Source of the DNA: Magnetovibrio sp. | GTDB taxonomy: Bacteria; Pseudomonadota; Alphaproteobacteria; Rhodospirillales; Magnetovibrionaceae | NCBI RefSeq assembly: GCF_036568125.1 | Contig: NZ_DATCTF010000014.1 | Coordinates: forward strand, 1-64,000 | DNA: 64,000 nucleotides | Reading direction: 5' to 3' | In this document: positions 1-7,726 of the stretch, in pieces | How the letters are laid out: each line of letters opens with the position of its first letter | Position numbering within the stretch: the stretch's first letter is position 1 | Notes under the pieces: model-generated | What the model was told of the DNA's origin: nothing | Databases searched by the model: none | The model's input: the letters and a program-made list of their open reading frames with translations, nothing else | Made by a program: the position numbers and the translations under genes

Positions 1-16
1 CTTCCTATACAGGAAG
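1..16 (-). terminator. Possible truncated terminator hairpin after the unknown gene
   Basis: CTTCCT and AGGAAG form a 6-bp inverted repeat around a 4-base loop, just downstream of the reverse gene ending at 50. Any following T-tract on the reverse strand would lie outside the window, so this is only a candidate. Confidence 0.25.
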
Positions 17-49
17 CCCCCGTTTCGCGTTTGGGTTTTTGCAAAACGC

Positions 50-421
50 TCAGTTGACGGATTTGTCGCTGTTGGCGAGCCAATGCAACGCGTTGGATGC
101 GTTCGCGAAGGATTCTGGGTCTTCGGCCTGCAACTGGTTCATTTTGTTGGATAAATCATAAAAAGTGGAAACCAGGCTTTCGGGCACGTGGGTGGCTACG
201 TTGCAGTCTGAGGAGATCAGGCTGGGAGTCACTTCAGCGCGGATATTGGGCAGTCCTTGCACGGCGTTGATAGGGCGCACTTGCGTCATCATGGCTTTGA
301 CCACCGTCAGGAGGGACGAAAGGTCTTCCACCGTTTCGGCTTGTTCGATTTCTTCATGAAGATAATCGAGCATGTGGTGCAGGTTTTCCGGCGAATAATG
401 CGTTTGGCTGGTTTTGCTCAT
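50..421 (-). CDS. Unrecognised small protein divergent from luxR
   Basis: This encodes a soluble acidic protein of about 123 residues. I do not recognise the family and see no signal peptide, membrane segment or metal motif. The N-terminal half (about residues 8-45) is rich in Glu, Leu and His and looks helical. The ATG at 421 is preferred over a TTG at 442 because AAGGA lies about six bases before it. It is transcribed away from luxR, and a lux-box-like inverted repeat lies in the shared intergenic region about 127 bases upstream. That placement suggests, but does not show, quorum control. Sure that it is an open frame with a good start; function unknown. Confidence 0.6.
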   Translation of the reverse strand: MSKTSQTHYSPENLHHMLDYLHEEIEQAETVEDLSSLLTVVKAMMTQVRPINAVQGLPNIRAEVTPSLISSDCNVATHVPESLVSTFYDLSNKMNQLQAEDPESFANASNALHWLANSDKSVN

Positions 422-442
422 AGCTTTTCCTTGTGCGAACAA

Positions 443-755
443 CCACCGTTGACGATCCTCATTGAGAGTGACCTTGAGCGGTGTAAAGTCGGTCGAGGCC
501 GTTATGTCCTCATCGTGAAAAGTTGAGCATATGTGCGGGGGTTAGGGAGCTACGGAGACGCGTAGGTAGGTCGCAATTGCCGTCTACAGAGGTTCCACTG
601 ACTGCATACGTAAGATGAGTTATGTTGAGCGTGCGTATTCTTTGTTGTGGTGATAATATGAAGTGGTGCATTCTAGTGTGCTGACAACGATATAGAGAAA
701 CACTGGCAACGAATAAGAGAGCGACCAGTAGCGGTTTGGGATTTGGGGCTACTTC
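443..755. other. Intergenic region between the unknown gene and luxR
   Basis: This 313-base divergent region holds no supported gene. It contains the lux-box-like repeat at 548-567 and is more AT-rich than its neighbours from about 600 to 720. It probably carries promoters for both flanking genes, but no -35/-10 pair can be assigned with confidence. Confidence 0.5.
548..567. promoter_or_regulatory. Lux-box-like inverted repeat (upstream of luxR and the unknown gene)
   Basis: The 20-mer AGCTACGGAGACGCGTAGGT contains a CTACG/CGTAG inverted repeat with a 6-base spacer. It matches the stronger box before luxI at 13 of 20 positions, including both half-site cores. It lies 127 bases before the reverse unknown gene and 189 bases before luxR, so it could serve either or allow luxR autoregulation. 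LuxR binding is inferred from this similarity. Confidence 0.5.
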
Positions 756-1472
756 ATGACCGTGGCGGAATTCATCGAGAAATCTCTTGGGATAGATGAC
801 CCTAATCGTCTGTTCGGGGCGTATTTGCAGGCTCTTTCCGAGTACGGCGTCGATCGGGTCATGTATCTTCCGGTTCGCAATACCCCTTACAGCAACGCGA
901 TGATGCCGGGGCTTTCACACTGCTATCCTGAAGATTGGCTGACATACTATGTCGAGCAGAATTATGCGCCGATCGACCCAACCCTCTTGCACGGCATGGG
1001 GGTCCGGGATGCATTTTCGTGGGAGGATATGAAGGCCTACCGCGACTTATCCTCACGGCAAATCCTGTTGATGAACCAAGGTAAAGAGGCTGGCCTAAAC
1101 GATGGTGTCGGGGTGCCGTTGCACGGTCCTATGGGCGAAGTGTACGGCGTCGGCTTGGCGTCCAGCGAACCCAATCCAAGGTTGGCCCAACACCTCAAAG
1201 AGCTTCAGATCCTTTCGACGAACTTTCATGTTTTTTATGCCGCGATGCACGACGAAATGCGCAACGCCCATGGCGTTCAATTGACACCGCGCGAACTGGA
1301 AGTATTGAAATGGTGCGCCGCGGGTAAAAGCAACTGGTCGATCGGTGAAATTCTGAGCATTAGCGAACATGGCGTGGATTTCCATATGCGCAACATTTTG
1401 CGCAAATTGGATGCCGACAACCGCATCACGGCGGTGGTCAAGGCCATCCATAGCGGTCTCATTTCCCTTTAA
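756..1472 (+). CDS. LuxR-type quorum-sensing transcription regulator
   Basis: This 238-residue regulator binds an acyl-homoserine lactone and controls target promoters. Residues about 15-165 form the autoinducer-binding domain. Family-conserved positions are visible: Trp and Tyr in DWLTYY, Asp-Pro in APIDP, Trp in FSWEDM, and the Gly of GLNDGVG. Residues about 173-235 are a LuxR/FixJ helix-turn-helix beginning LTPRELEVLKW, with the conserved Glu, Leu and following Gly (AAGKS) present. Both domains therefore look intact. The cognate synthase gene starts about 100 bases downstream in the same direction. A lux-box-like site upstream would permit autoregulation. The signal's acyl chain cannot be read from the sequence. 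Confidence 0.93.
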   Translation: MTVAEFIEKSLGIDDPNRLFGAYLQALSEYGVDRVMYLPVRNTPYSNAMMPGLSHCYPEDWLTYYVEQNYAPIDPTLLHGMGVRDAFSWEDMKAYRDLSSRQILLMNQGKEAGLNDGVGVPLHGPMGEVYGVGLASSEPNPRLAQHLKELQILSTNFHVFYAAMHDEMRNAHGVQLTPRELEVLKWCAAGKSNWSIGEILSISEHGVDFHMRNILRKLDADNRITAVVKAIHSGLISL

Positions 1473-1491
1473 AAGCGAAAATAACGCCTTG

Positions 1492-1511
1492 TCCTACGTC
1501 GGTACGTAGGT
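1492..1511. promoter_or_regulatory. Lux box upstream of the AHL synthase gene
   Basis: TCCTACGTCGGTACGTAGGT has a perfect 7-bp inverted repeat (CCTACGT/ACGTAGG) around a 4-base centre. It has the 20-bp length of a lux box and sits between luxR and luxI, centred about 72 bases before the synthase start codon. This fits activation of luxI by the adjacent LuxR; binding itself is inferred. Confidence 0.75.
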
Positions 1512-1538
1512 TCGAGCATCGCCAAACGTTGGCAAGCT

Positions 1539-1567
1539 AACCCTTGTAGTTTCGGGAACAAAGGGTT
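1539..1567 (+). promoter_or_regulatory. Leader hairpin covering the luxI ribosome binding site
   Basis: AACCCTT (1539-1545) and AAGGGTT (1561-1567) are perfect complements. An inner GTT/AAC pair (1549-1551 and 1557-1559) extends the fold. The right arm contains the likely Shine-Dalgarno AAGGG, about nine bases before the ATG at 1574, so folding would hide it. Five Ts at 1566-1570 also give the structure a terminator-like look. A regulatory role is inferred. Confidence 0.4.
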
Positions 1568-1573
1568 TTTGCC

Positions 1574-2218
1574 ATGTCTATCGATTGCTTTAACATGACC
1601 ACCGCTTATCTGTTCGGGGACGCTCTGGCCTCTCAGTTTCGGTTGCGAAAGCGCGTTTTTATTGATCGTCAAAATTATGCAGTGCCGAGTTGGAAGGGCA
1701 TGGAGTTCGATCAATACGACACGCCAGCGACGCAATACTTCGTGTGGCGCGATGAAGAAGGCGAGGCTCGAGGTGTCGCCCGGTTAGCGCCGACAAGCTT
1801 GAAATATATGCTGGAAGAGATTTGGCCTGAAAAGATCACCGCCATCGACCTGCCGCATTCCGACCGCGTGTGGGAAGCCACCCGCTTTGGTGTCGACAAC
1901 AACCTGCCTCCGCGGGTGCGCAACCAGATCGTCAAGGAACTGATTTGCGCATTGTTGGAATATGGCATCACTCATGGCATCGACAAAATCATCGGCCTGA
2001 CGGCTGTTGCTGTCATTCGCAATGTTTTCATGCGCAATGGCTGGAGCGCCAAAATGGTCAGCCCGGTATGGCTCGAGGACGGTATCGAGGTGCAGGCGGG
2101 GTTGTTGCCGGTGTCCTTGGAAACGCTGCAAAACGTCCGGCGTCATACCCAGGTGGGCACCGTTTTGAACCTTCTGGGCGAAGACTTGGATGGCCGCGAG
2201 ACCCGCGTCGCCGCTTAA
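1574..2218 (+). CDS. Acyl-homoserine-lactone synthase (LuxI family)
   Basis: The enzyme makes an AHL signal from S-adenosylmethionine and an acyl donor, usually acyl-ACP. The 214-residue length is normal. Family-invariant residues are visible in order: Arg and Phe in RKRVF, Trp in SWKGMEFD, the acidic pair in EFDQYD, Arg in ARLAP, and Glu and Arg in WEATRFGV. The acyl pocket side is less conserved, so chain length cannot be assigned. Its start follows AAGGG within a hairpin that may limit translation. A lux box lies upstream, giving the usual positive feedback arrangement with the neighbouring regulator. A GC-rich hairpin follows the stop. Confidence 0.93.
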   Translation: MSIDCFNMTTAYLFGDALASQFRLRKRVFIDRQNYAVPSWKGMEFDQYDTPATQYFVWRDEEGEARGVARLAPTSLKYMLEEIWPEKITAIDLPHSDRVWEATRFGVDNNLPPRVRNQIVKELICALLEYGITHGIDKIIGLTAVAVIRNVFMRNGWSAKMVSPVWLEDGIEVQAGLLPVSLETLQNVRRHTQVGTVLNLLGEDLDGRETRVAA

Positions 2219-2239
2219 GCTCGCAGCCCGTCGTTACAG

Positions 2240-2267
2240 ACACCGGGGGGCGATTGCTCCCCGGTGT
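2240..2267 (+). terminator. Hairpin after luxI
   Basis: ACACCGGGG and CCCCGGTGT form a perfect 9-bp stem with a 10-base loop, 21 bases after the luxI stop. There is no clear T-tract, so it may be a weak terminator or an mRNA 3' stabiliser separating the quorum locus from pyrH. Confidence 0.5.
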
Positions 2268-2449
2268 TGCTGTGTGAGCAGTCAGCCAGTTGGGAACTCA
2301 TCGTACGGGTTCGGGAACGGAATGTGGACGTGAAGCACAAACGCGCTTAAAGGCTGGAAAAAAGGGAGCCTTGGTGTAATATCCCGGTCAAATTCGGGCG
2401 TAGAGTCGCGCGCCCTATGTTAAATTTTGTGAATGGGAAAACGTTTGCC

Positions 2450-3166
2450 ATGTCCGATGCCCCGAAATACCGGCGTGTGATGCTGAAATTGTCGGGCGAG
2501 GGACTGATGGGGGACAAAGATTTCGGTCTTTGTACCGAAACCGTGAATCGCCTCGCCGATGAAATCAAGGCCGTGCACGATTTGGGCGTCCAAATCTGCT
2601 TGGTGATCGGGGCCGGCAATATCTTTCGCGGCGTATCAGCGGCTGCGTCGACGATCGAACGCACCAGCGCCGATTACATGGGCATGCTGGCCACCGTGAT
2701 GAACGCCTTAGCAATGCAGAGCGCACTGGAAGCCAAAGGCGTCAATACCCGCGTACAATCGGCCATCCCTATGGATACCGTGTGCGAACCGTTCATTCGT
2801 CGCCGCGCAGTTCGCCATCTGGAAAAAAACCGCATCGTGATCTTCGCTGCAGGCACCGGCAACCCGTTCTTCACCACCGACACCGCCGCCGCGTTGCGCG
2901 CGATCGAGATGGGGGCTGATGCCTTGCTCAAGGGAACCCAAGTTGATGGCGTGTACAACGCCGATCCCAAGACCAACCCGGATGCGCTGCGCTATGACAC
3001 GCTGAGCTATCAGCAGGTGTTGAGCCAGAACTTACGCGTCATGGACACCTCAGCGATTGCGCTGGCGCGCGACAATAAATTGCCGATTTTGGTGTTTTCA
3101 CTGCATAAACCCGGCGGTTTCGTCGACGTCGTGCATGGTCGAGGCACTTATACCATCGTTGAATGA
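2450..3166 (+). CDS. pyrH: UMP kinase
   Basis: This phosphorylates UMP to UDP with ATP, the first step from UMP towards UTP and CTP. It is a hexameric enzyme of the amino-acid kinase fold. The 238 residues match the family length. Visible motifs are KLSGEGL near the N-terminus (phosphate-binding lysine), GAGNIFRG, the acceptor region TADYMGML-like ([14 protein letters not shown]), and [17 protein letters not shown]. The ATG at 2450 has GGGAAA about ten bases before it and gives the standard N-terminus, so the in-frame ATG at 2417 is rejected. It leads the conserved pyrH-frr-uppS-cdsA-dxr order. Confidence 0.96.
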   Translation: MSDAPKYRRVMLKLSGEGLMGDKDFGLCTETVNRLADEIKAVHDLGVQICLVIGAGNIFRGVSAAASTIERTSADYMGMLATVMNALAMQSALEAKGVNTRVQSAIPMDTVCEPFIRRRAVRHLEKNRIVIFAAGTGNPFFTTDTAAALRAIEMGADALLKGTQVDGVYNADPKTNPDALRYDTLSYQQVLSQNLRVMDTSAIALARDNKLPILVFSLHKPGGFVDVVHGRGTYTIVE

Positions 3167-3250
3167 TGCGCGCCGCGCCGGACAACAGCAATTGGCTGTC
3201 GGCTCGGATCGCGCTACAAGAACAGACCTAAGACTATAAGGGGATAAATC

Positions 3251-3814
3251 GTGGCGGACATTAACGCTTTGAAATCGGATCTGACGCGCCGCATGGAAGG
3301 CGCGATCGAGGTTCTTCACAAGGAGTTCAGCGGCCTACGCACGGGGCGTGCGTCGACGAGCCTGCTCGATCCCGTTACCGTGGAAGCTTACGGTCAGGCC
3401 ATGCCTCTCAACCAAGTCGGCACCGTCGGGGTGCCCGAACCGCGCATGTTGACCGTGCAGGTGTGGGACAAAGGTATGGTCAAAGCGGTAGAAAAAGCCA
3501 TCATGGACGCTGGCCTTGGTCTTAATCCGCAGGCCGACGGTCAGTTGGTCCGTATTCCGATTCCGCCGCTCAACGAAGAACGGCGCAAGGAATTGGCCAA
3601 GGTCGCGGGTAAATATGCTGAGGAAACCCGCGTTTCAGTGCGCAATGTCCGCCGTCACGGCATGGATGAGCTGAAGAAACTAGAAAAAGACGGCGCTATT
3701 TCCGAAGACGAACTGCATCAGTATTCCGATGAGATCCAAAAAATGACCGACGCCAGCGTGGCCAAGGTCGATCATGCGCTGGCGCACAAAGAAGAGGAAA
3801 TCATGCAGGTCTAA
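3251..3814 (+). CDS. frr: Ribosome recycling factor
   Basis: This factor splits the post-termination ribosome together with EF-G. The 187-residue protein has the usual length. Typical family stretches are LRTGRAS, a long helix with [15 protein letters not shown], and the C-terminal DEIQKMTDA. It starts with GTG at 3251, preceded by AAGGGGA at good spacing. It follows pyrH after an 84-base gap and precedes uppS, the order found across many bacteria. Nothing unusual is seen. Confidence 0.96.
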   Translation: MADINALKSDLTRRMEGAIEVLHKEFSGLRTGRASTSLLDPVTVEAYGQAMPLNQVGTVGVPEPRMLTVQVWDKGMVKAVEKAIMDAGLGLNPQADGQLVRIPIPPLNEERRKELAKVAGKYAEETRVSVRNVRRHGMDELKKLEKDGAISEDELHQYSDEIQKMTDASVAKVDHALAHKEEEIMQV

Positions 3815-3867
3815 CGCGTTCTCTGCGCGTTTTGAAACTGCCGTGAGCATCAACGAGTAAGCAATTT

Positions 3868-4605
3868 ATGCCCATAAAACCTCAATCCCAGAACGGCGAC
3901 ATTCATGTGCCGACGCACGTCGCCATTATCATGGACGGGAACGGTCGATGGGCGTCCGCACGTGGATTGCCGCGTACGGAAGGTCATCGCCAGGGCGCGG
4001 AATCCGTGCGTGCGGTGATCAAGGCCGCATCGCGCGCCGGTGTCGAATACCTGACACTGTTCGGGTTTTCCTCAGAAAACTGGAAACGTCCCTCCGGCGA
4101 GGTGATGGATTTGATGGGCCTGTTGCGACTATATCTCCGCAAAGAATTGGCCGAGTTGCACAAACAAGGCGTGCGCTTTCGCGTGATTGGCGAGCGCAGT
4201 CGTTTGGCGCCGGATATTCAGGCTTTGATCGAAGCGGCGGAAAACCGGACCCGCGATAACGTCGGTCTCACGCTGGTTCTGGCGCTCAGCTACGGTGGCC
4301 GCGCCGAAATCGCCAACACAGCCCGTGCGTTGGCCGAAAAAGTTCAAAATGGCGAATTGCTGCCGTCGGATATCGACGAGAACCTGTTCGCTTCGTCACT
4401 CGAAACCGCTGATATTCCCGACCCGGACCTCCTCATTCGCACCAGCGGCGAGCAACGCATCTCCAACTTCTTGTTGTGGCAGACGGCCTATACAGAGTTC
4501 GTGTTCACCGACACCCTGTGGCCGGACTTCCGCGCTGACGAATTTGAGGCTGCGCTGTCCGCGTTCCGTTCCCGCGATCGTAGGTACGGGGCCGTCGGTG
4601 TCTGA
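3868..4605 (+). CDS. uppS: Undecaprenyl diphosphate synthase
   Basis: This condenses isopentenyl diphosphate onto farnesyl diphosphate in cis, giving the C55 lipid carrier for peptidoglycan and O-antigen. The 245 residues begin with HVAIIMDGNGRWA, which holds the catalytic Asp, followed by GHRQGAE, the FSSENWKRP region, and the C-terminal RTSGEQRISNFLLWQTAYTE box with substrate-binding Arg residues. It overlaps cdsA by eight bases, pointing to coupled translation. Confidence 0.96.
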   Translation: MPIKPQSQNGDIHVPTHVAIIMDGNGRWASARGLPRTEGHRQGAESVRAVIKAASRAGVEYLTLFGFSSENWKRPSGEVMDLMGLLRLYLRKELAELHKQGVRFRVIGERSRLAPDIQALIEAAENRTRDNVGLTLVLALSYGGRAEIANTARALAEKVQNGELLPSDIDENLFASSLETADIPDPDLLIRTSGEQRISNFLLWQTAYTEFVFTDTLWPDFRADEFEAALSAFRSRDRRYGAVGV

Positions 4606-5284
4606 CATTTTCAAAAAAGCCCTTGTGCTGCGTATTCTGTCGGCGTTGGTGTTGGCACCGTTGGTGTTGGCGACCGTACACTTCGGCGGCATCTACTATA
4701 ACGTTCTGATCGGGGTTATGGGGCTGATCTTGGCTTCGGAATGGGCCAACATGGTCGGCCGCAGACCGGCCTGGATGGCGCTCGGCGTGCTTTACGTTGC
4801 GGTTTCCGTATGGGCATTGTGGCGTTTGCGTCTCGATCCCGAATGGGGCGATATGACGGTCTTTTGGTTGCTGGTGGTGGTGTGGGGCGCGGACACAGGC
4901 GGTTATGTGTTCGGCATGAGTTTGCGCGGCCCCAAACTGGCACCGTCCATCAGCCCCAACAAAACGTGGTCGGGATTTTTCGGCGGTACGTTGCTCGGTG
5001 CCTTGGCAGGGTGGGGCATGGTGTCTTATTTTCGCCCCGAAATCGCGTTAGAGATGGCAGCGTTTCAGATCGTCGCTTTCAGCGCCGTCATGGCGGTGGT
5101 CAGCCAAATCGGCGACTTGCTGGAAAGCTGGGTGAAGCGCCGTTTCGACGTTAAGGACAGTGGTGCGATTATCCCCGGTCATGGCGGCTTGTTCGACCGT
5201 GTCGACGGTTTGGTTGCGTCGGCCATCGTATTGGCCTTGATTAACATCGTATTGCAGGGCAACGTTCTGGTATGGCTGTCGTAA
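4598..5284 (+). CDS. cdsA: Phosphatidate cytidylyltransferase
   Basis: This inner-membrane enzyme makes CDP-diacylglycerol from phosphatidate and CTP, the branch point to all phospholipids. At about 228 residues it is shorter than the E. coli enzyme. Several hydrophobic helices are present, and the family signature lies near the C-terminus: SWVKRRFDVKDSG followed by PGHGGLFDRVDGL. The GTG at 4598 inside the uppS end is chosen because the longer in-frame extension is only a shadow of uppS. It overlaps uppS by 8 bases and dxr by 13. Confidence 0.93.
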   Translation: MSDIFKKALVLRILSALVLAPLVLATVHFGGIYYNVLIGVMGLILASEWANMVGRRPAWMALGVLYVAVSVWALWRLRLDPEWGDMTVFWLLVVVWGADTGGYVFGMSLRGPKLAPSISPNKTWSGFFGGTLLGALAGWGMVSYFRPEIALEMAAFQIVAFSAVMAVVSQIGDLLESWVKRRFDVKDSGAIIPGHGGLFDRVDGLVASAIVLALINIVLQGNVLVWLS

Positions 5285-6474
5285 GTGCATCACAGAAAAT
5301 ACGACCCGACGCGAGTGCGCAACCGCGCTCGGTGAGCGTTCTCGGCTCGACCGGTTCGATCGGCTGCAACACAGTCGATTTGTTGATGCGCAATCCAGAT
5401 ACTTTTTGTGTCGAGGCATTGACCGGGAACCGCAATGTCACGCTGTTGGCCGAGCAGGCCGTGAAATTGGGAGCGCGCCAAGCAGTCATCGCCGACGAAA
5501 GCCTTTACAGCGAGTTGAAGTCGTTGCTTTCGGGAACCTCTGTCGAGGCTGCGGCCGGCGACGCTGCGGTGGTCGATGCGGCGGGGCGTCCCTCTGACAT
5601 CGTGGTGGCGGCGATTGTCGGTACGGCAGGGCTCAAACCGACGCTGCAAGCCGCGCGACGCGGTGCATTGGTGGCTTTGGCCAACAAGGAAACCTTGGTG
5701 TCGGCTGGCGCGATCATGACTGAAGAGGTCAAATCTGGCGGTGCGACGCTCATTCCGGTCGACAGCGAGCACAGCGCGATCTTCCAGGTGTTCGACTTTG
5801 ATCGCGCCGATGCCGTATCCAAGATCACGCTGACCGCATCAGGCGGCCCGTTTCGCGAAAAATCATTGGCCGAAATGGCCGCCATGACGCCCGAACAGGC
5901 CGTTGCACACCCCAATTGGGACATGGGCGCGAAAATCAGCATCGACAGCGCGACGATGATGAACAAAGGCCTTGAAATGATTGAGGCATTTCATCTTTTC
6001 CCGGTGGCGACGGACCAGATCGAAGTGCTTGTCCATCCCCAGTCGGTGATCCATTCGATGGTTTCTTACGTCGATGGCTCGGTGTTGGCGCAGTTGGGGA
6101 CGCCAGACATGCGCACGCCGATCGCTTATGCCCTGGCATGGCCGGCGCGCATGGCTGCACCGTCGCCGACCTTGTCATTGGCTGAAATCGGTACACTCAG
6201 TTTCGAAGCGCCGGATATGAAGCGCTTTCCGGCCTTGCGGTTGGCCCGCGAAAGTCTGGAAGCGGGCCGTAGCGCGCCGACGGTTCTCAACGGTGCCAAC
6301 GAGGTGGCCGTGGCGGCTTTCCTCAACCGCGAGATCGGATTTCTCGACATTGCTCACGTGGTTGAAACGGTGTTGGATGAGATGGGCGCCGTAACTCTCG
6401 GCGATATCGAAACGGTGTTCGCCATCGACGCCGAAGCCCGCGCGCGTACGGTTGCCGTAATCGCCAATAAATGA
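5272..6474 (+). CDS. dxr: 1-deoxy-D-xylulose 5-phosphate reductoisomerase
   Basis: The second enzyme of the MEP isoprenoid pathway, it converts DXP to MEP with NADPH and a divalent metal. The 400 residues show the nucleotide-binding SVLGSTGSIG at about 20-29, LANKETLVSAG, the metal-binding PVDSEHSAIFQ, the flexible loop TASGGPF, and HPNWDMGAKISIDSATMMNKGLE with metal and substrate residues. It starts within the end of cdsA, so it belongs to the same transcript. It supplies precursors used by uppS upstream. Confidence 0.96.
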   Translation: MAVVSASQKIRPDASAQPRSVSVLGSTGSIGCNTVDLLMRNPDTFCVEALTGNRNVTLLAEQAVKLGARQAVIADESLYSELKSLLSGTSVEAAAGDAAVVDAAGRPSDIVVAAIVGTAGLKPTLQAARRGALVALANKETLVSAGAIMTEEVKSGGATLIPVDSEHSAIFQVFDFDRADAVSKITLTASGGPFREKSLAEMAAMTPEQAVAHPNWDMGAKISIDSATMMNKGLEMIEAFHLFPVATDQIEVLVHPQSVIHSMVSYVDGSVLAQLGTPDMRTPIAYALAWPARMAAPSPTLSLAEIGTLSFEAPDMKRFPALRLARESLEAGRSAPTVLNGANEVAVAAFLNREIGFLDIAHVVETVLDEMGAVTLGDIETVFAIDAEARARTVAVIANK

Positions 6475-6517
6475 TTCGTCTTAAACATTAACAAAACAGA
6501 GTAAGACGCTTAATAAT

Positions 6518-7663
6518 ATGGATTTTATAACCTTTATCCTCCAGTATGCTGTGCCGTTTCTCGCGATTTTAACGGTGCTTGTGTTCGTCCATGAACTGGG
6601 CCATTTTCTCCTGGCGCGGTGGAACGGCGTGAAGGTTGAGGTGTTCTCGGTCGGGTTCGGCAACGAGTTGTGGGGCTTTAACGACAAGCACGGCACCCGT
6701 TGGCGGTTGAGTTCGGTACCTTTGGGCGGCTACGTCAAGATGTTCGGCGAAGGTGACATGATCACCGGCGTTGACGACACTGAAGATCGTCCCATGACCG
6801 AGGATGAGAAAAAGGTTTCCTTCCATCACAAGAACCTGCGCCAACGCACCGCAGTGGTCGCTGCTGGACCGCTAGCGAATTTCCTGTTTGCGGTGCTGGT
6901 GTTTTGGGCCATCAATGCGGCGTTCGGTGTACCTACTCTTCTTTCGGCGGTGGGTGAGGTGATCGAAGACACCGCAGCCGAAGAGGCCGGTTTTCAGGCT
7001 GGCGATGTCATTTTATCGATTGATGGCCGTGCTATTACCGAATTCAACGAACTCAGCGAAATCGTGTCCGCCAATCCTCACGTCACCTTGAATTTTGAGG
7101 TGTTGCGCGGCGATGCGGTGTTGCATCTCAACGCCACCCCCCGGACCTGGAAAGACCCAGAAGCGGACGACGAAGAGTCCGAACACGCAAACACAGGGAC
7201 CTCCAAAGGCTTGTTGGGTGTGCGTCCGTCCATGGAACATGTGCGTACGGAGCGAACCGGTATTTTCCACGGATTGGTGCTGGGCGTCGAGCAAACCTAT
7301 TTTTTCACCGCCAACATTCTCGCCGGCTTGGGGGAGATGTTCTCGGGCGAGCGCAGCGCCAACGAATTGGGCGGGGTGCTATCCATCGCGCAGTTTTCCG
7401 GTGAAGCGGCCCAAGGCGGCATCGTCAGCACCTTGCGGTTTTTGGCGATCTTGTCGATCAACCTGGGCCTGATCAATTTATTCCCGGTTCCGGTTCTGGA
7501 CGGGGGACATTTGGTCTTTTACATGGCCGAGGCTTTGCGTGGTAAGCCATTGAGTCAAAAGCTACAAGAATACAGTTTCCGTTTTGGTTTGGTTCTGGTA
7601 TTGCTTCTTATGATATTTGCGACCTGGAACGACTTTGGGCGGCTTTTTGAAAAGTTCGGATGA
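6518..7663 (+). CDS. rseP: Site-2 (RIP) metalloprotease RseP
   Basis: This zinc protease cleaves transmembrane substrates within the inner membrane, typically anti-sigma factors or signal-peptide remnants. HELGH at residues 25-29 gives the zinc ligands and catalytic Glu. NLFPVPVLDGGHL at about 320-332 supplies the third ligand. A PDZ domain lies between, around 125-205, with GFQAGDVILSIDG. Four transmembrane segments are expected. The 381-residue length fits. The ribosome site before the ATG at 6518 is weak. It sits directly before bamA, as is usual. Confidence 0.95.
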   Translation: MDFITFILQYAVPFLAILTVLVFVHELGHFLLARWNGVKVEVFSVGFGNELWGFNDKHGTRWRLSSVPLGGYVKMFGEGDMITGVDDTEDRPMTEDEKKVSFHHKNLRQRTAVVAAGPLANFLFAVLVFWAINAAFGVPTLLSAVGEVIEDTAAEEAGFQAGDVILSIDGRAITEFNELSEIVSANPHVTLNFEVLRGDAVLHLNATPRTWKDPEADDEESEHANTGTSKGLLGVRPSMEHVRTERTGIFHGLVLGVEQTYFFTANILAGLGEMFSGERSANELGGVLSIAQFSGEAAQGGIVSTLRFLAILSINLGLINLFPVPVLDGGHLVFYMAEALRGKPLSQKLQEYSFRFGLVLVLLLMIFATWNDFGRLFEKFG

Positions 7664-7683
7664 TCAATTCCGATCTGAACAAA

Positions 7684-7702
7684 ACGCCCGAGGGCGGTTT
7701 TT
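7684..7702 (+). terminator. Weak terminator-like hairpin between rseP and bamA
   Basis: CGCCC/GGGCG folds with a very small loop and is followed by five Ts. The stem is short, so it may only attenuate read-through into bamA. Confidence 0.3.
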
Positions 7703-7726
7703 GTCGTTTGGGGTTGGAGCCTTCGG

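Noticed and set aside
4295-4597. N-terminal extension of cdsA
   Set aside because: It is a shadow frame of uppS; the membrane protein starts at GTG 4598.
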